Source of the DNA: Paenibacillus sp. BJ-4
Lineage (GTDB): Bacteria; Bacillota; Bacilli; Paenibacillales; Paenibacillaceae
Assembly: GCF_020404765.1 (NCBI RefSeq)
Contig: NZ_JAIVEM010000052.1
Span: 59,583 to 123,582, forward strand
Reading direction: 5' to 3'
Length of the DNA: 64,000 nucleotides
The stretch's first letter is position 1. Each line of letters opens with the position of its first letter. Both the position numbers and the translations under genes were made by a program. Shown piece after piece: positions 17,994 to 26,923 of this stretch. The notes under the pieces were generated by a model that made no database searches, was not told the DNA's origin, and saw nothing but the letters and a program-made list of their open reading frames with translations.

Positions 17994-19100
17994 ATGTCTA
18001 TACTTGATGTTTTACAAGGAAATCGAGGGCTGATGCCTGAGCATTATAAGACACTGACAGTTGAGGATATGGAGCGTCGCGTTGCTGAGCTGAAACAAAA
18101 ATGGGGGCCAAAGCTGCTCATTCCGGGCCATCACTATCAGAAGGATGAAGTGATTCAGTTCGCTGATATAACAGGGGATTCTCTACAGCTTGCCCAAATG
18201 GCCGCACAAAACCAGGAAGCGGAGTTTATTGTGTTTTGCGGAGTTCATTTTATGGCGGAAACAGCCGATATGCTGACTGCCGATCGACAAACGGTCATAC
18301 TGCCAGATATGCGCGCAGGCTGCTCAATGGCAGATATGGCGAATATGGAGCAAACCGAACGAGCTTGGAAGCATCTGCAGGAGCTTGTAGGAGACACGAT
18401 GATTCCGTTAACCTATGTGAATTCCACAGCGGAGATCAAAGCCTTTGTAGGACGGCATGGCGGGGCTACCGTAACGTCTTCGAATGCCAAGCAAGTGCTG
18501 GAATGGGCGCTGAAGCAAAAGGAACGTATTTTATTTCTACCGGATCAGCATTTGGGTCGCAATACAGCCTACGATCTTGGAATTCCACTGGATGAAATGG
18601 CCGTATGGAATCCGATGACCGATCAGCTGGAGACTGAACAGGACCCCGCAACTGTAAAAATTATTTTATGGAAAGGGCATTGCTCTGTTCATGAAAAGTT
18701 TACAGTAGATCATATTCGCAACGTCCGTGAGCGTGACAAGAACATCCGGGTTATCGTTCATCCCGAATGCTCTTATGAGGTCGTACAGCTCGCAGATTGC
18801 GCCGGCTCCACAAAATTTATCATCGATACGATCCGCGCGGCAGAGCCGGGGACCCAATGGGCCGTCGGTACGGAGATGAATCTCGTGCAACGAATCAAGC
18901 AGCAGTACCCTGAACAGCAGATCGAATCGCTCAATCCTGATATGTGCCCTTGCCTGACCATGAATCGGATCGATCTTCCACATCTGCTGTGGGCAATGGA
19001 GCAGATTGATCAGGGAGAGCCTGTGGGTGTAATTCGTGTAGATCATCAGGTCAGACAGGAGGCTGTACTGGCATTGAATCGCATGCTGGCTATTCGTTAA
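17994..19100 (+). CDS. nadA: Quinolinate synthase NadA
   Basis: 368 residues from ATG 17994 with GGAGGGATTAGG upstream. NadA condenses iminoaspartate with dihydroxyacetone phosphate to quinolinate using a [4Fe-4S] cluster. Cluster cysteines are visible in [23 protein letters not shown] and PDMCPCLTM. Length and N-terminal extension match the longer Bacillus-type NadA. Unlike the nadBCA operon of B. subtilis, no nadB or nadC follows; they must lie elsewhere, or iminoaspartate is made another way. Confidence 0.95.
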   Translation: MSILDVLQGNRGLMPEHYKTLTVEDMERRVAELKQKWGPKLLIPGHHYQKDEVIQFADITGDSLQLAQMAAQNQEAEFIVFCGVHFMAETADMLTADRQTVILPDMRAGCSMADMANMEQTERAWKHLQELVGDTMIPLTYVNSTAEIKAFVGRHGGATVTSSNAKQVLEWALKQKERILFLPDQHLGRNTAYDLGIPLDEMAVWNPMTDQLETEQDPATVKIILWKGHCSVHEKFTVDHIRNVRERDKNIRVIVHPECSYEVVQLADCAGSTKFIIDTIRAAEPGTQWAVGTEMNLVQRIKQQYPEQQIESLNPDMCPCLTMNRIDLPHLLWAMEQIDQGEPVGVIRVDHQVRQEAVLALNRMLAIR

Positions 19101-19173
19101 GCTTTTGCCGCTCCGGCGAGACTGTAAATCTAACTGTATCTCTATTTGAAGATTAGTCGTTGGCCCGGTTTCG

Positions 19174-19182
19174 TGCTATAAT
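19174..19182 (+). promoter_or_regulatory. Extended -10 promoter for the 19.2 kb transcript
   Basis: TGCTATAAT is a perfect extended -10 element about 30 bases upstream of the next ribosome site (AAGGAGG at 19198-19204). A weak -35 (TTAGTC) is 18 bases upstream. Confidence 0.55.
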
Positions 19183-19212
19183 CGTAGCAACGAACCGAAG
19201 GAGGTGAATCCC

Positions 19213-19533
19213 TTGTTTGAGCTTCAGGACCTGCTCCCCTATTTATTTACAATCGGCTTGCTGTGTACGGTAACCTATGCGTATCTCACTCATTTGCACG
19301 GCAATGTACCCGAATGCTGGGTAGAAGGCGGGGCCGTGCGGTCGCATGCTTCTTCGCTGATGCCGATATCTGCCCGTGGACAGGACATGCCTGTCCGATT
19401 GGCACGCCATATCCGGCGTAAGGAAGCGCCGGATGAAGACACGTCAGATTGTTTCCCCTCGTTGAACGATGGTACAGCCAATCAACGAGGAGGAACATAT
19501 GAAACGTTTCAAGGGATTCACCTTTTGGGGTAA
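19213..19533 (+). CDS. Small membrane protein overlapping yidC
   Basis: TTG 19213 lies 8 bases after a perfect AAGGAGG, and a promoter precedes it. The 106-residue product has one membrane segment (LLPYLFTIGLLCTVTYAYLT) and then a polar, basic tail with no recognised domain. Its last 35 bases overlap the start of yidC (19499), so the tail may not be conserved, but the 5' half looks genuine. It may couple translation to yidC. Function unknown. Confidence 0.5.
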   Translation: MFELQDLLPYLFTIGLLCTVTYAYLTHLHGNVPECWVEGGAVRSHASSLMPISARGQDMPVRLARHIRRKEAPDEDTSDCFPSLNDGTANQRGGTYETFQGIHLLG

Positions 19534-20332
19534 AAAAGAACGGATAATAGGAATGATGGTAGCATTGGCGGTGATCATGCTGCTATCTGGCTGCGGTGCG
19601 GCTGCTGGAGAGATTAATGCTCAGACACCCGGATTTTTTAATCATTATGTAGTATTCCCGCTTTCTTGGCTCATCCAGCAATTGGCGCAATGGTTTGGTG
19701 GAAGCTTTGGGCTGGCCATCATGACATTGACGTTAATTGTTCGTCTGGCGTTACTACCGCTTATGATGCGTCAAACACGTGCCCAGCAAGGGATGAAGCG
19801 CAAGATGAGCGCCATGCAGCCCGACTTGGACCGAATCAAGAAGAAGTACGAAAATAAGAAGGATGCTGCCAGCCAGCAGAGCATGCAGCAGGAAATGATG
19901 GCACTTTACAAAGAGCATCAATTCAATCCGCTCAATATCGGCTGTTTGCCTATTCTCATTCAGCTCCCGATATTGAGTGGTATGTACACTGCCATCCGGT
20001 TAACCCCGGAGCTGGCCTCTCATTCCTTCCTATGGTTCCGACTCGGACAGCCGGACTGGATTTTGGCAGTGATCGTCGCAGTCGTTTACTTGGCACAGGC
20101 CAAGCTTTCTCAGCTTCAAATGACGGCTGACCAGCGCAAGCAATTTGCCATTATGGGATATCTTTCACCCATTATGATGGCGGTCTTTTCCTTCAACGCC
20201 CCTGCAGCCATGCCATTATACTGGACAGTCAGCGGCACCTTTTTGCTGCTCCAGTCGCTATGGTTCCGTAAACGGTATCCAACGGAGGAAGCAGAGAGCA
20301 AGACTAAGCTTGGAGAAGTCACACCGACCTAA
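19499..20332 (+). CDS. yidC: Membrane protein insertase YidC/OxaI (lipoprotein type)
   Basis: 277 residues from ATG 19499 with GAGGAGGAACAT upstream. The N-terminus has a lipobox (LLSGC) after a hydrophobic segment, as in SpoIIIJ/YqjG. The core has five membrane helices with FGLAIMTLTLIVRLALLPLM (conserved groove Arg), a cytoplasmic hairpin rich in Met/Lys/Gln (QQGMKRKMSAMQPDL), and FNPLNIGCLPILIQLPIL. It inserts membrane proteins with or after the Sec translocon. It is not beside rnpA/rpmH, so it is likely the second, accessory copy. Confidence 0.93.
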   Translation: MKRFKGFTFWGKKERIIGMMVALAVIMLLSGCGAAAGEINAQTPGFFNHYVVFPLSWLIQQLAQWFGGSFGLAIMTLTLIVRLALLPLMMRQTRAQQGMKRKMSAMQPDLDRIKKKYENKKDAASQQSMQQEMMALYKEHQFNPLNIGCLPILIQLPILSGMYTAIRLTPELASHSFLWFRLGQPDWILAVIVAVVYLAQAKLSQLQMTADQRKQFAIMGYLSPIMMAVFSFNAPAAMPLYWTVSGTFLLLQSLWFRKRYPTEEAESKTKLGEVTPT

Positions 20333-20390
20333 AAGTAGATGATATTTGTGTAACATCGTAATTGCGTTTCCAGTATGTCATGTGTAATGA

Positions 20391-20437
20391 CAGGATGCCA
20401 TTCGAGCCGTTATAAGGCTTGAATGGCATTCTTTTTT
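20391..20437 (+). terminator. Terminator after yidC
   Basis: GGATGCCATTCGAGCC pairs with GGCTTGAATGGCATTC around GTTATAA, followed by six T. Confidence 0.9.
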
Positions 20438-20560
20438 ATGTTGCTCCTTCCTTTAACGCGAGTAGTGGCAATGCTTATTATGCATAATTCGCTTGCGTTA
20501 TTTTAGTCACTGTGAAATTCTTAATGGAATAAGTTAATTCTTAACGTTGGGAGAGGGCAT

Positions 20561-21337
20561 ATGAAAAATTCAACCACGTCCATTGAATGGTATGAAAATC
20601 AAATCAGGGAGGACGGCTGCTATTGCATGAGAAGTATGCAAAAAGCACCGGGCTATATACAAAAGCTGAATTGGACAGAAAATGAATTTTCCCAAGGTTT
20701 GACTTACATACAGATAAGAAAAGACAATAAACCAGTAGGATTTATTGAGTATGCGATGGGTGAACAGGCATGGAGGGCGGTTCATGCGGATGGATATCTT
20801 CTGATTCATTGTTTATGGATGGGTATGACCGGATTGGGGCTAGGCTCCCAACTTATTCATCGTTGCATCGAGGAAGCTGTCAGGTTGGGTAAAAAGGGGG
20901 TCGCTGTGGTTACCAACACCGATACATCGTGGGCGCCTGGCCCCGACATTTTTCTAAAGAACGGGTTTCAGCATGTGGAGAACGCACCTTTTTCTTTTCA
21001 GCTGTATGTTTATAAGCTTAATAGGAATGACCCTGATCCTTATTTTCCAAATAACTGGGCGCAGCGGCTGGAGAGCTTTAGTGAAGGCTTAACCATCTTG
21101 CGAACTCATCAATGCCCCTATTTGGAGATTGCCACGCAAAATGTGATTGAAGCGGCAGAGATTGTGGGTATACAGCCCGAAATCATGTATATACGCAATC
21201 GTCCACAACTGATGGAATGGTCTCCGACACCTTATGGTGTATTCCATGTGATCTGTAAAGGAGAATTGATTTCATATCACAGGCTGACTCCGCGTTCTTT
21301 TGCTAAAAAACTGAGCCTGCTTTACGATAAAAGCTGA
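20561..21337 (+). CDS. GNAT N-acetyltransferase with YoaP-like C-terminal domain
   Basis: 258 residues from ATG 20561 (GGGAGAGG upstream). Residues 1-150 are a GNAT fold with the acetyl-CoA-binding turn GMTGLGLGSQLIHRCI, then FLKNGFQHVE; the rest (about 165-258) matches the YoaP-like extension of B. subtilis YoaP, length 251. Between the domains lies a Tyr/Pro/Asn-rich link (DPDPYFPNNW). Cysteines in CYCMRSM and QCPYLEI may matter for the second domain, which has thioredoxin-like relatives. The substrate is unknown. Confidence 0.8.
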   Translation: MKNSTTSIEWYENQIREDGCYCMRSMQKAPGYIQKLNWTENEFSQGLTYIQIRKDNKPVGFIEYAMGEQAWRAVHADGYLLIHCLWMGMTGLGLGSQLIHRCIEEAVRLGKKGVAVVTNTDTSWAPGPDIFLKNGFQHVENAPFSFQLYVYKLNRNDPDPYFPNNWAQRLESFSEGLTILRTHQCPYLEIATQNVIEAAEIVGIQPEIMYIRNRPQLMEWSPTPYGVFHVICKGELISYHRLTPRSFAKKLSLLYDKS

Positions 21338-21404
21338 TTCTTTGGGTGAAAATATTAAAGAAGTGTGGGAACTGTAAACGAACATCACGGAGGACCAACA
21401 AGAC

Positions 21405-22049
21405 ATGAAACAAGCACCAGTAAAGCTGCCCATCTCTTTGGCCCTACTTACATGTATAGTATGTGCGCTCGGTTTTGCTTTAATCGCATTATGGGTCAGC
21501 GATCATCAGGTGCGGCATTTTGACTACATGATCATTGCGGATATTCAACAGCTGGAATCCCCAGCAATGACTCGTATAATGAAATTTTTCACCCTGATCG
21601 GCAGCGGGATTCCGATTGTGATCATTATTTTAATCGCCATGTTTGTGCTGCACAGAGTATTGGGACACCGTAGAGAACTGCTGTTTTTAGCAATTGCTGT
21701 ACTGGGTTCGGTATTGCTGAATACGGTATTAAAGTTGCTTTTTCACCGTGCGCGTCCCGAAATTAACCGTATTATTGAGGCAAATGGATACAGTTTTCCA
21801 AGCGGACATTCGATGACTGCTTTCAGTATGTATACGGTACTGGCCTTTTTAGTGTGGAAGCATATTCCTTCCAGGCTGGGACGTATCCTGCTGATCGCGC
21901 TCAGCAGCCTGCTGATTGTAGCGATCGGGATAAGCCGTATTTATTTGGGCGTGCATTATCCGAGCGATGTTCTAGGTGGTTATTTTATGAGCGGCTGCTG
22001 GATGATGGCCTGTATTTGGTTTTATCAGCGATATGAAGAACGAATGTAG
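21405..22049 (+). CDS. PAP2-family membrane phosphatase
   Basis: 214 residues, six predicted membrane helices. All three catalytic motifs are present: KLLFHRARP, SFPSGHSM and SRIYLGVHYPSDV (catalytic His residues in PSGH and GVHYP). Such enzymes hydrolyse lipid phosphates such as undecaprenyl pyrophosphate or phosphatidate. ATG 21405 has CACGGAGGA 10 bases upstream. It converges with another PAP2 gene on the opposite strand; the two are distinct in sequence, so this is not a recent duplication. Confidence 0.9.
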   Translation: MKQAPVKLPISLALLTCIVCALGFALIALWVSDHQVRHFDYMIIADIQQLESPAMTRIMKFFTLIGSGIPIVIIILIAMFVLHRVLGHRRELLFLAIAVLGSVLLNTVLKLLFHRARPEINRIIEANGYSFPSGHSMTAFSMYTVLAFLVWKHIPSRLGRILLIALSSLLIVAIGISRIYLGVHYPSDVLGGYFMSGCWMMACIWFYQRYEERM

Positions 22050-22098
22050 GGCTTCGCTTCAAATGACAGCATTACCGGTGTCAGGCATTAAAGGCTGT

Positions 22099-22133
22099 AA
22101 AAAAAGCAGACGCATTAGCGCCTGCTTTTTATT
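22099..22133. terminator. Bidirectional terminator between the two PAP2 genes
   Basis: AAAAAGCAGACGC / GCGCCTGCTTTTT with a 4-base loop gives a T run on both strands. The minus-strand gene's stop codon (22115-22117) lies inside the loop. Confidence 0.85.
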
Positions 22134-22765
22134 TGGGAAGAGGAAGTGGGGCCAGTGATATGAGTTCTGGACTGTACGGGAGGCTTGAGCCCTAGTTTTT
22201 TCTCCCCATTTTCATAAAGAATAATAGCCGCCTGTATGAAAATACCAGGAAGCTTCCGACTCCGTATGAATGTATGAATGCCGACAGCGCAGCCTGCTCC
22301 AATGACCGCACCTACCAAAATATCCGAAGGATAATGCACACCGGTCCAGACTCGGGATACGGCAATGAGAATAGCCAGGATAACCCAAAGCACGCGATAT
22401 TTTTGACGATGAAGCCAAAAAACTACGGCCAGAGCAATGGCTCCAAGCGCATGATTACTCGGAAATGAAGCGTTGGCATCATGGTGGATAAGCTGAATGA
22501 CATCATGACCGACGAAGGGTCGATCTCTGTAAAACAAATGCCCCAGGCCCCAACTGATTACAAAGCCAATACCAGCAGTGACAATAGCTTCTATAACCAT
22601 CATCCGATGCGGCATTTTAAAGGAGAACCAGTAAATCAGCAAAGCCACACCAAACAAATAAGGTGCATATTGAGCCAAGAAACACATGATTCCATTTAAA
22701 AAGGAGAGGTGATTAGCCAGTTCATTGATCCAGTGAAATAAAGCATAGTCTACATTAATTAACAT
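22115..22765 (-). CDS. bcrC: Undecaprenyl-diphosphatase BcrC-like (PAP2)
   Basis: 216 residues from ATG 22765, 7 bases after AAGGAGTAA; the upstream in-frame ATGs lack ribosome sites. The start (NVDYALFHWINELANH) and FLAQYAPYLFG are typical of BcrC; catalytic motifs are YRDRPF, SFPSNHALGA and SRVWTGVHYPSDI. It recycles undecaprenyl pyrophosphate for wall synthesis and gives bacitracin resistance. The C-terminal 35 residues are polar and extend into the terminator hairpin. Confidence 0.88.
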   Translation of the reverse strand: MLINVDYALFHWINELANHLSFLNGIMCFLAQYAPYLFGVALLIYWFSFKMPHRMMVIEAIVTAGIGFVISWGLGHLFYRDRPFVGHDVIQLIHHDANASFPSNHALGAIALAVVFWLHRQKYRVLWVILAILIAVSRVWTGVHYPSDILVGAVIGAGCAVGIHTFIRSRKLPGIFIQAAIILYENGEKKLGLKPPVQSRTHITGPTSSSQIKSRR

Positions 22766-22911
22766 GAATAAATTACTCCTTAACATCAAAAAATGAATTA
22801 CAAAATTACATTATAGAGCGTCCCAACGAATAAAAGCTTAAAATCAAATAAAAAATGCATGTCTTTTCCACTACTCAATTTGTTTTTCTATAGAAAATAG
22901 GTGGTTTTGCG

Positions 22912-23622
22912 GTGAGAAAATCGGTGCTGGTCATTGATGACGAAGAGAAGATATCTAGATTACTCCAATTGGAATTAACCCACGAAGGATACGCAGTTGA
23001 AATTGCTCAGACGGGCAAAGAAGGATTGGAAAAAGCTTTGGCACACACATGGGATATCATCATTTTGGATGTGATGCTGCCGGAACTCAATGGGGTCGAG
23101 GTGCTAAAGCAGATTCGAAAAGTGGACAATCATACGCCCGTCATTATGGTCACTGCACGTAACACGACTACTGATAAGGTTTCCGGTCTGGACGAAGGTG
23201 CGAATGATTACATTACGAAGCCTTTTGAAATCGAGGAGCTATTAGCGCGGATGCGGGCCAGTATGAGACATCAATTGGAGTTCAGAGCTACGCCTCAACA
23301 AGAAGAGGAGAAGCCGCCGTTTCTTCAGGTCGATAGCTTGGTGCTTGAATCCAAGACACGTTCTGTGATGCGGGAAGGGAAGCGAATCGAACTTACGCCC
23401 AAAGAATTTGATCTGCTTCACTACCTCATGGAGCACAAAAATCAAGTATTGCAGCGGGATCAAATGATTCAGGACGTGTGGGGATTTGATTTTGTGGGGG
23501 ATACGAATGTAGTCGATGTGTATATCCGATATGTTCGTAAAAAAATCGATCATGGCTACAAAAAAAAGCTGATTAAAACCGTACGTGGCGTAGGGTATTG
23601 CATCAGGGAGGAAGACCATTGA
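22912..23622 (+). CDS. OmpR-family response regulator
   Basis: 236 residues from GTG 22912. The receiver domain has the acidic pair in VIDDEEK, phosphoacceptor in IIILDVMLP, Thr in MVTARN and Lys in YITKPFEI. The C-terminal winged-helix domain (about 135-236) has RIELTPKEFDLLHYL and VDVYIRYVRKKID. It overlaps its kinase gene by 4 bases. The target genes are not evident; the NlpC/P60 hydrolase gene lies just beyond, on the opposite strand. Resembles wall-stress or sporulation-timing regulators only in general form. Confidence 0.92.
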   Translation: MRKSVLVIDDEEKISRLLQLELTHEGYAVEIAQTGKEGLEKALAHTWDIIILDVMLPELNGVEVLKQIRKVDNHTPVIMVTARNTTTDKVSGLDEGANDYITKPFEIEELLARMRASMRHQLEFRATPQQEEEKPPFLQVDSLVLESKTRSVMREGKRIELTPKEFDLLHYLMEHKNQVLQRDQMIQDVWGFDFVGDTNVVDVYIRYVRKKIDHGYKKKLIKTVRGVGYCIREEDH

Positions 23623-24995
23623 AGCTGCGGACCAAAATTACCCTGCTCAGCTCAATTCTAGTGATGACCATTCTCCTGTTTGTAGACGTTACCGTTCATC
23701 TGTTGTTTGTCAAAATCGCCACTCGCAATGAAAGAGAAGTGCTGCAAAATAAGTGGACTGATATCATTTCCGAAACCGGTTCCAAGATGATTTTAAAAAA
23801 TGCATGGGGACCCGAGTTGAAAGATGAGCTTGCAGGAGACACAATCCTGAGGGTTTTTGATCAGCAATCCCGCCTTCTGTATGAAGTAAGTCGTCAGTCT
23901 CGCTTCAAGCTGGGTAACATACGTTTTAACACTTCTCAAAGCTCACAGCTGATAGATGTACAGGGGCATAAAATCCTGGTAATTCATCTTCCAGTGCTTT
24001 CTCCGGAGGGAAATCAAGAGGGAACGCTGGAGATCGTGGAACAATGGGATGCGCTCGAAAACAATCTCGATATTTTAAATACGATCCTCATCACCTCGAC
24101 TACAGGAGCCATGTTACTTAGTTTGGTAGGCAGCACGATTTTAGCGAATGCCATATTGCTACCGATTTCAAGCAGTATTCAGACGATGCAGGAAATTGAA
24201 AGAAGCCTTAAATTTAAAAAAATCCCTGGTCGCACTCAGAATCAAGATGAATTGTCCCAAATGACCGCAACCTTTAATCGAATGATGGATAGGTTAGAAG
24301 AGAGCTTTGAAAGCCAGCAACAATTCGTCTCAGATGCTTCGCATGAGCTAAACACGACATTAATGATCATTGAGGGCTATGCTAATATGCTGCGGCGCTG
24401 GGGCACGCGTGACGAGGATATTCATAAGGAATCCATTGAATCGATCTATGAAGAAACTCAGCGAATGCGAACGATGACACAGCAATTACTGACTTTGGCT
24501 TCCTCACAGCAGAAAGACCCTGAGACGTATGAGCGAATAGAGCTGATCGGCTGTTGTCAACAGGTAGTAGCACATCTCACACTTGTACATGATCGTCAAA
24601 TTACTATTGTTACAGATGAAAAAGAAATTTGGCTTGATGCCAACCTTGCAAAAATCAAGCAGTTATTAGTTATTTTGCTCGATAATGCGTTAAAGTACAG
24701 CTCAGATTCAATCGATATCCTTTTGTCTGCAGATAAAAAAGATGTGCACATCCGGGTCAAGGATTATGGAATCGGGATTCCAGAGGGCGAGATCAAGCGA
24801 GTCTTTGAACGATTTTATCGTGTAGATAGCTCCAGGCATCGTAAAACCGGAGGGACCGGGCTTGGGCTGCCGATTGCAAAGGCTATTACAGACGTCCATC
24901 AGGGTACGATATGTATGGAAAGCGTAGAAGGAGAAGGGACAGAGGTGACCATCACGTTGCCTCGAAGACAACAGGAAGGGCTGTCCCACTGGTAG
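23619..24995 (+). CDS. Sensor histidine kinase with unusual H-box
   Basis: 458 residues from TTG 23619 (AGGGAGGAAG upstream, overlapping the regulator's TGA). Two membrane helices (about 8-28 and 155-180) flank an extracellular sensor of about 125 residues; HAMP follows (about 180-232). The H-box reads ASHELNTTLMIIEGY, with His242, where the usual form is SHELRTPL; Arg and the conserved Pro are both changed. The N-box (DNALKY), G1 (VKDYGIGIP), F-box (ERFYRVDSSRHRKTGG) and G2 (GTGLGLPIA) are normal, so it should bind ATP. Pro to Thr at this place often alters phosphatase or autokinase balance. Confidence 0.9.
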   Translation: MKLRTKITLLSSILVMTILLFVDVTVHLLFVKIATRNEREVLQNKWTDIISETGSKMILKNAWGPELKDELAGDTILRVFDQQSRLLYEVSRQSRFKLGNIRFNTSQSSQLIDVQGHKILVIHLPVLSPEGNQEGTLEIVEQWDALENNLDILNTILITSTTGAMLLSLVGSTILANAILLPISSSIQTMQEIERSLKFKKIPGRTQNQDELSQMTATFNRMMDRLEESFESQQQFVSDASHELNTTLMIIEGYANMLRRWGTRDEDIHKESIESIYEETQRMRTMTQQLLTLASSQQKDPETYERIELIGCCQQVVAHLTLVHDRQITIVTDEKEIWLDANLAKIKQLLVILLDNALKYSSDSIDILLSADKKDVHIRVKDYGIGIPEGEIKRVFERFYRVDSSRHRKTGGTGLGLPIAKAITDVHQGTICMESVEGEGTEVTITLPRRQQEGLSHW

Positions 24996-25047
24996 GCAAA
25001 TCTACTCGCGGAACAGCCGTTTGTGTTGATTCTTATCTATGCCTGTC

Positions 25048-25521
25048 CTAGAGGACACGACGTGCTGTAGTGTAATGGGAATTCCACCAGCCTGAATTAA
25101 GGTCCGTGATCGTTACGCCACCTTTACCGAAGGTGTGCAAAATCTTGCCGTCTCCCATATAAATGGCTACATGGTGAATTGGCGCATAGAAAAAGACCAA
25201 ATCGCCTTTTTGCAGCTGACTACGTGGTACAAAAGTACCGACGGTTGATTGCTGTCTGGACGAACGCGGAAGCTTGATTCCATTTTGTCCAAATACATAT
25301 TGAGTAAATGAAGAGCAATCAAAAGAGCTTGTGTTGCCTGCTGGTGCTCCATGTTGATATCGTACACCCATAAACTGGTAACCTGTAGAAATGACCCGAT
25401 CAGCTGTGCTGACAGAAGCGGCATGAGTGGTGTCTGGTCCAACTACAAAGCTTCCTGCGCCGAATGCTAAAGTCATTGTAAAGCAAATGCCCAACCATAA
25501 TTTTTTCGAAGTGTGTTTCAT
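25048..25521 (-). CDS. Secreted NlpC/P60 peptidoglycan hydrolase
   Basis: 157 residues with a signal peptide (cleavage near THAAS, residue 34) and directly an NlpC/P60 (C40) domain with no LysM or SH3 repeats. The catalytic Cys is in FDCSSFTQYVF, His in HHVAIYMGDG and the third residue, His, in ILHTFGKGG. Typical of short D,L-endopeptidases that cut peptidoglycan stems. On the minus strand, converging with the two-component operon. The gap 25522-25883 holds the divergent promoters of this gene and the GT4 gene. Confidence 0.9.
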   Translation of the reverse strand: MKHTSKKLWLGICFTMTLAFGAGSFVVGPDTTHAASVSTADRVISTGYQFMGVRYQHGAPAGNTSSFDCSSFTQYVFGQNGIKLPRSSRQQSTVGTFVPRSQLQKGDLVFFYAPIHHVAIYMGDGKILHTFGKGGVTITDLNSGWWNSHYTTARRVL

Positions 25522-25883
25522 TTAACATTCCTCCGTTAATTTGTATTTTATATCTTGTCGTGATGTCCTGAGATGACAATAACACAAATAAAATATCCGA
25601 AATTTACCGCCCAAGGTTACAATCCTGTTACCCCAACGCTTTTTCCTCATTTATTAGAAAACGATGAGAATTTTCACCTCGATTTTGGATTGACAAAATA
25701 TACAGTTCCCCCTTATCGCTGGGTTCGTATGACAAAAAGCGACTTGCAGATGATTCGCACAAGCAATCACGCAAAATATACATACCTATATAATACAGTT
25801 TATAACTTGTACGGGAGCAAGCTCAGGTTCCCGTTCATATCGTAAAGATCACACCGTATTTCCGGTCAGGAAGGGGGATTCGT

Positions 25884-26903
25884 ATGGCTTCAAAGTGGAT
25901 TAAAATGCCCAGAGGCCGACGTCTAACCATTGTTCAGGTCATCTCCAACTATCCCAACGCACAGCCGGTACCCTCCATTAAGGGCGGAACGGAAAAGGTC
26001 GTGTATGAATTAACGGAGGAACTAGTAAGGCGCGGACATCATGTATCTTTGTTTGCTGCCCGTGGGAGCAGGAGCAGTGCGCGACTGATTACCTATCCCA
26101 AGGGTTTAAAGCACGATCAGATCCACCGGTACGTCCTACAGCACATGCTTCCCGGCACACACATCATTCATGATCATACCTTTCGCTCTGCTGTAGGGCG
26201 CAGGAAGCTGCCTTGTCCGTCGGTATGTACGGTCCATCTTCCAGTGAAGAGACACGGTAGAAACCCGGTATATGTCAGCAAACGGGCACGCCAGCTTATG
26301 GGTGGGGGCAAAGGCTTTTATATCTATAATGGCATTAACACACAGGAATATGAGTTCAGCAGCGAGAAGCACGGCTATTTGCTGTTCATGGGCCGGATTA
26401 TACGAGATAAAGGCGTATTGCAAGCCATTCAGGTTGCAGAACGAACAGGAAAAAGATTGCTTATTGCCGGTCCCATCAAAGCACCTATATTTTTTCGCCA
26501 AGAGATTCAAAAGCGAATTCAGCATAATCCCAAAATCCGCTATGTAGGGGCGGTGGGGGGGGGCCAGAAGCAGAAGTTGCTGAAGCATGCAGAATGTCTG
26601 TTGTTCCCGACACTTTGGGAAGAGCCTTTCGGACTTGTGATGGTCGAGGCGATGGCTTGTGGAACACCCGTACTGGCTTTAAATAACGGCTCCGTTCCCG
26701 AGGTCCTATCAGGCTTTCCACAGCTGATTTGCAAATCCGTTAGCCAAATGGCGCGAAAGGCACAGCAAAAAAATTACCCGTCACCAGCTCAGCTTCGTTT
26801 GTATGTCACCCAAAGATTCACCAACAAACAGATGACCGATAAATATTTGAGACTATACCGCGAAATTATCCGTCGGCAAGGACAGAAGAAGAGCCAGGGA
26901 TAG
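25884..26903 (+). CDS. Glycosyltransferase family 4 (CotSA-like)
   Basis: 339 residues, basic. N-terminal Rossmann domain with GGTEKVVYELTEELVRRGH, then the C-terminal GT-B domain with LLFMGRIIRDKG and the EX7E motif in EEPFGLVMVEAMACGTPV, contacting the nucleotide sugar. GT4 retaining enzyme; similar short enzymes include CotSA of the spore coat. A glycine-rich patch (GAVGGGQK, around 26548-26570) replaces the usual GEV turn. ATG 25884 has AAGGGGG upstream. The next gene follows in 20 bases, so both are probably cotranscribed. Confidence 0.85.
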   Translation: MASKWIKMPRGRRLTIVQVISNYPNAQPVPSIKGGTEKVVYELTEELVRRGHHVSLFAARGSRSSARLITYPKGLKHDQIHRYVLQHMLPGTHIIHDHTFRSAVGRRKLPCPSVCTVHLPVKRHGRNPVYVSKRARQLMGGGKGFYIYNGINTQEYEFSSEKHGYLLFMGRIIRDKGVLQAIQVAERTGKRLLIAGPIKAPIFFRQEIQKRIQHNPKIRYVGAVGGGQKQKLLKHAECLLFPTLWEEPFGLVMVEAMACGTPVLALNNGSVPEVLSGFPQLICKSVSQMARKAQQKNYPSPAQLRLYVTQRFTNKQMTDKYLRLYREIIRRQGQKKSQG

Positions 26904-26923
26904 CTTATGCGGAGGTGAAAGGG

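Noticed and set aside
25573..25845. 90-residue plus-strand frame between the NlpC/P60 and GT4 genes
   Set aside because: No ribosome site before its ATG, no domain, odd composition, and it lies in the divergent promoter region of both genes.
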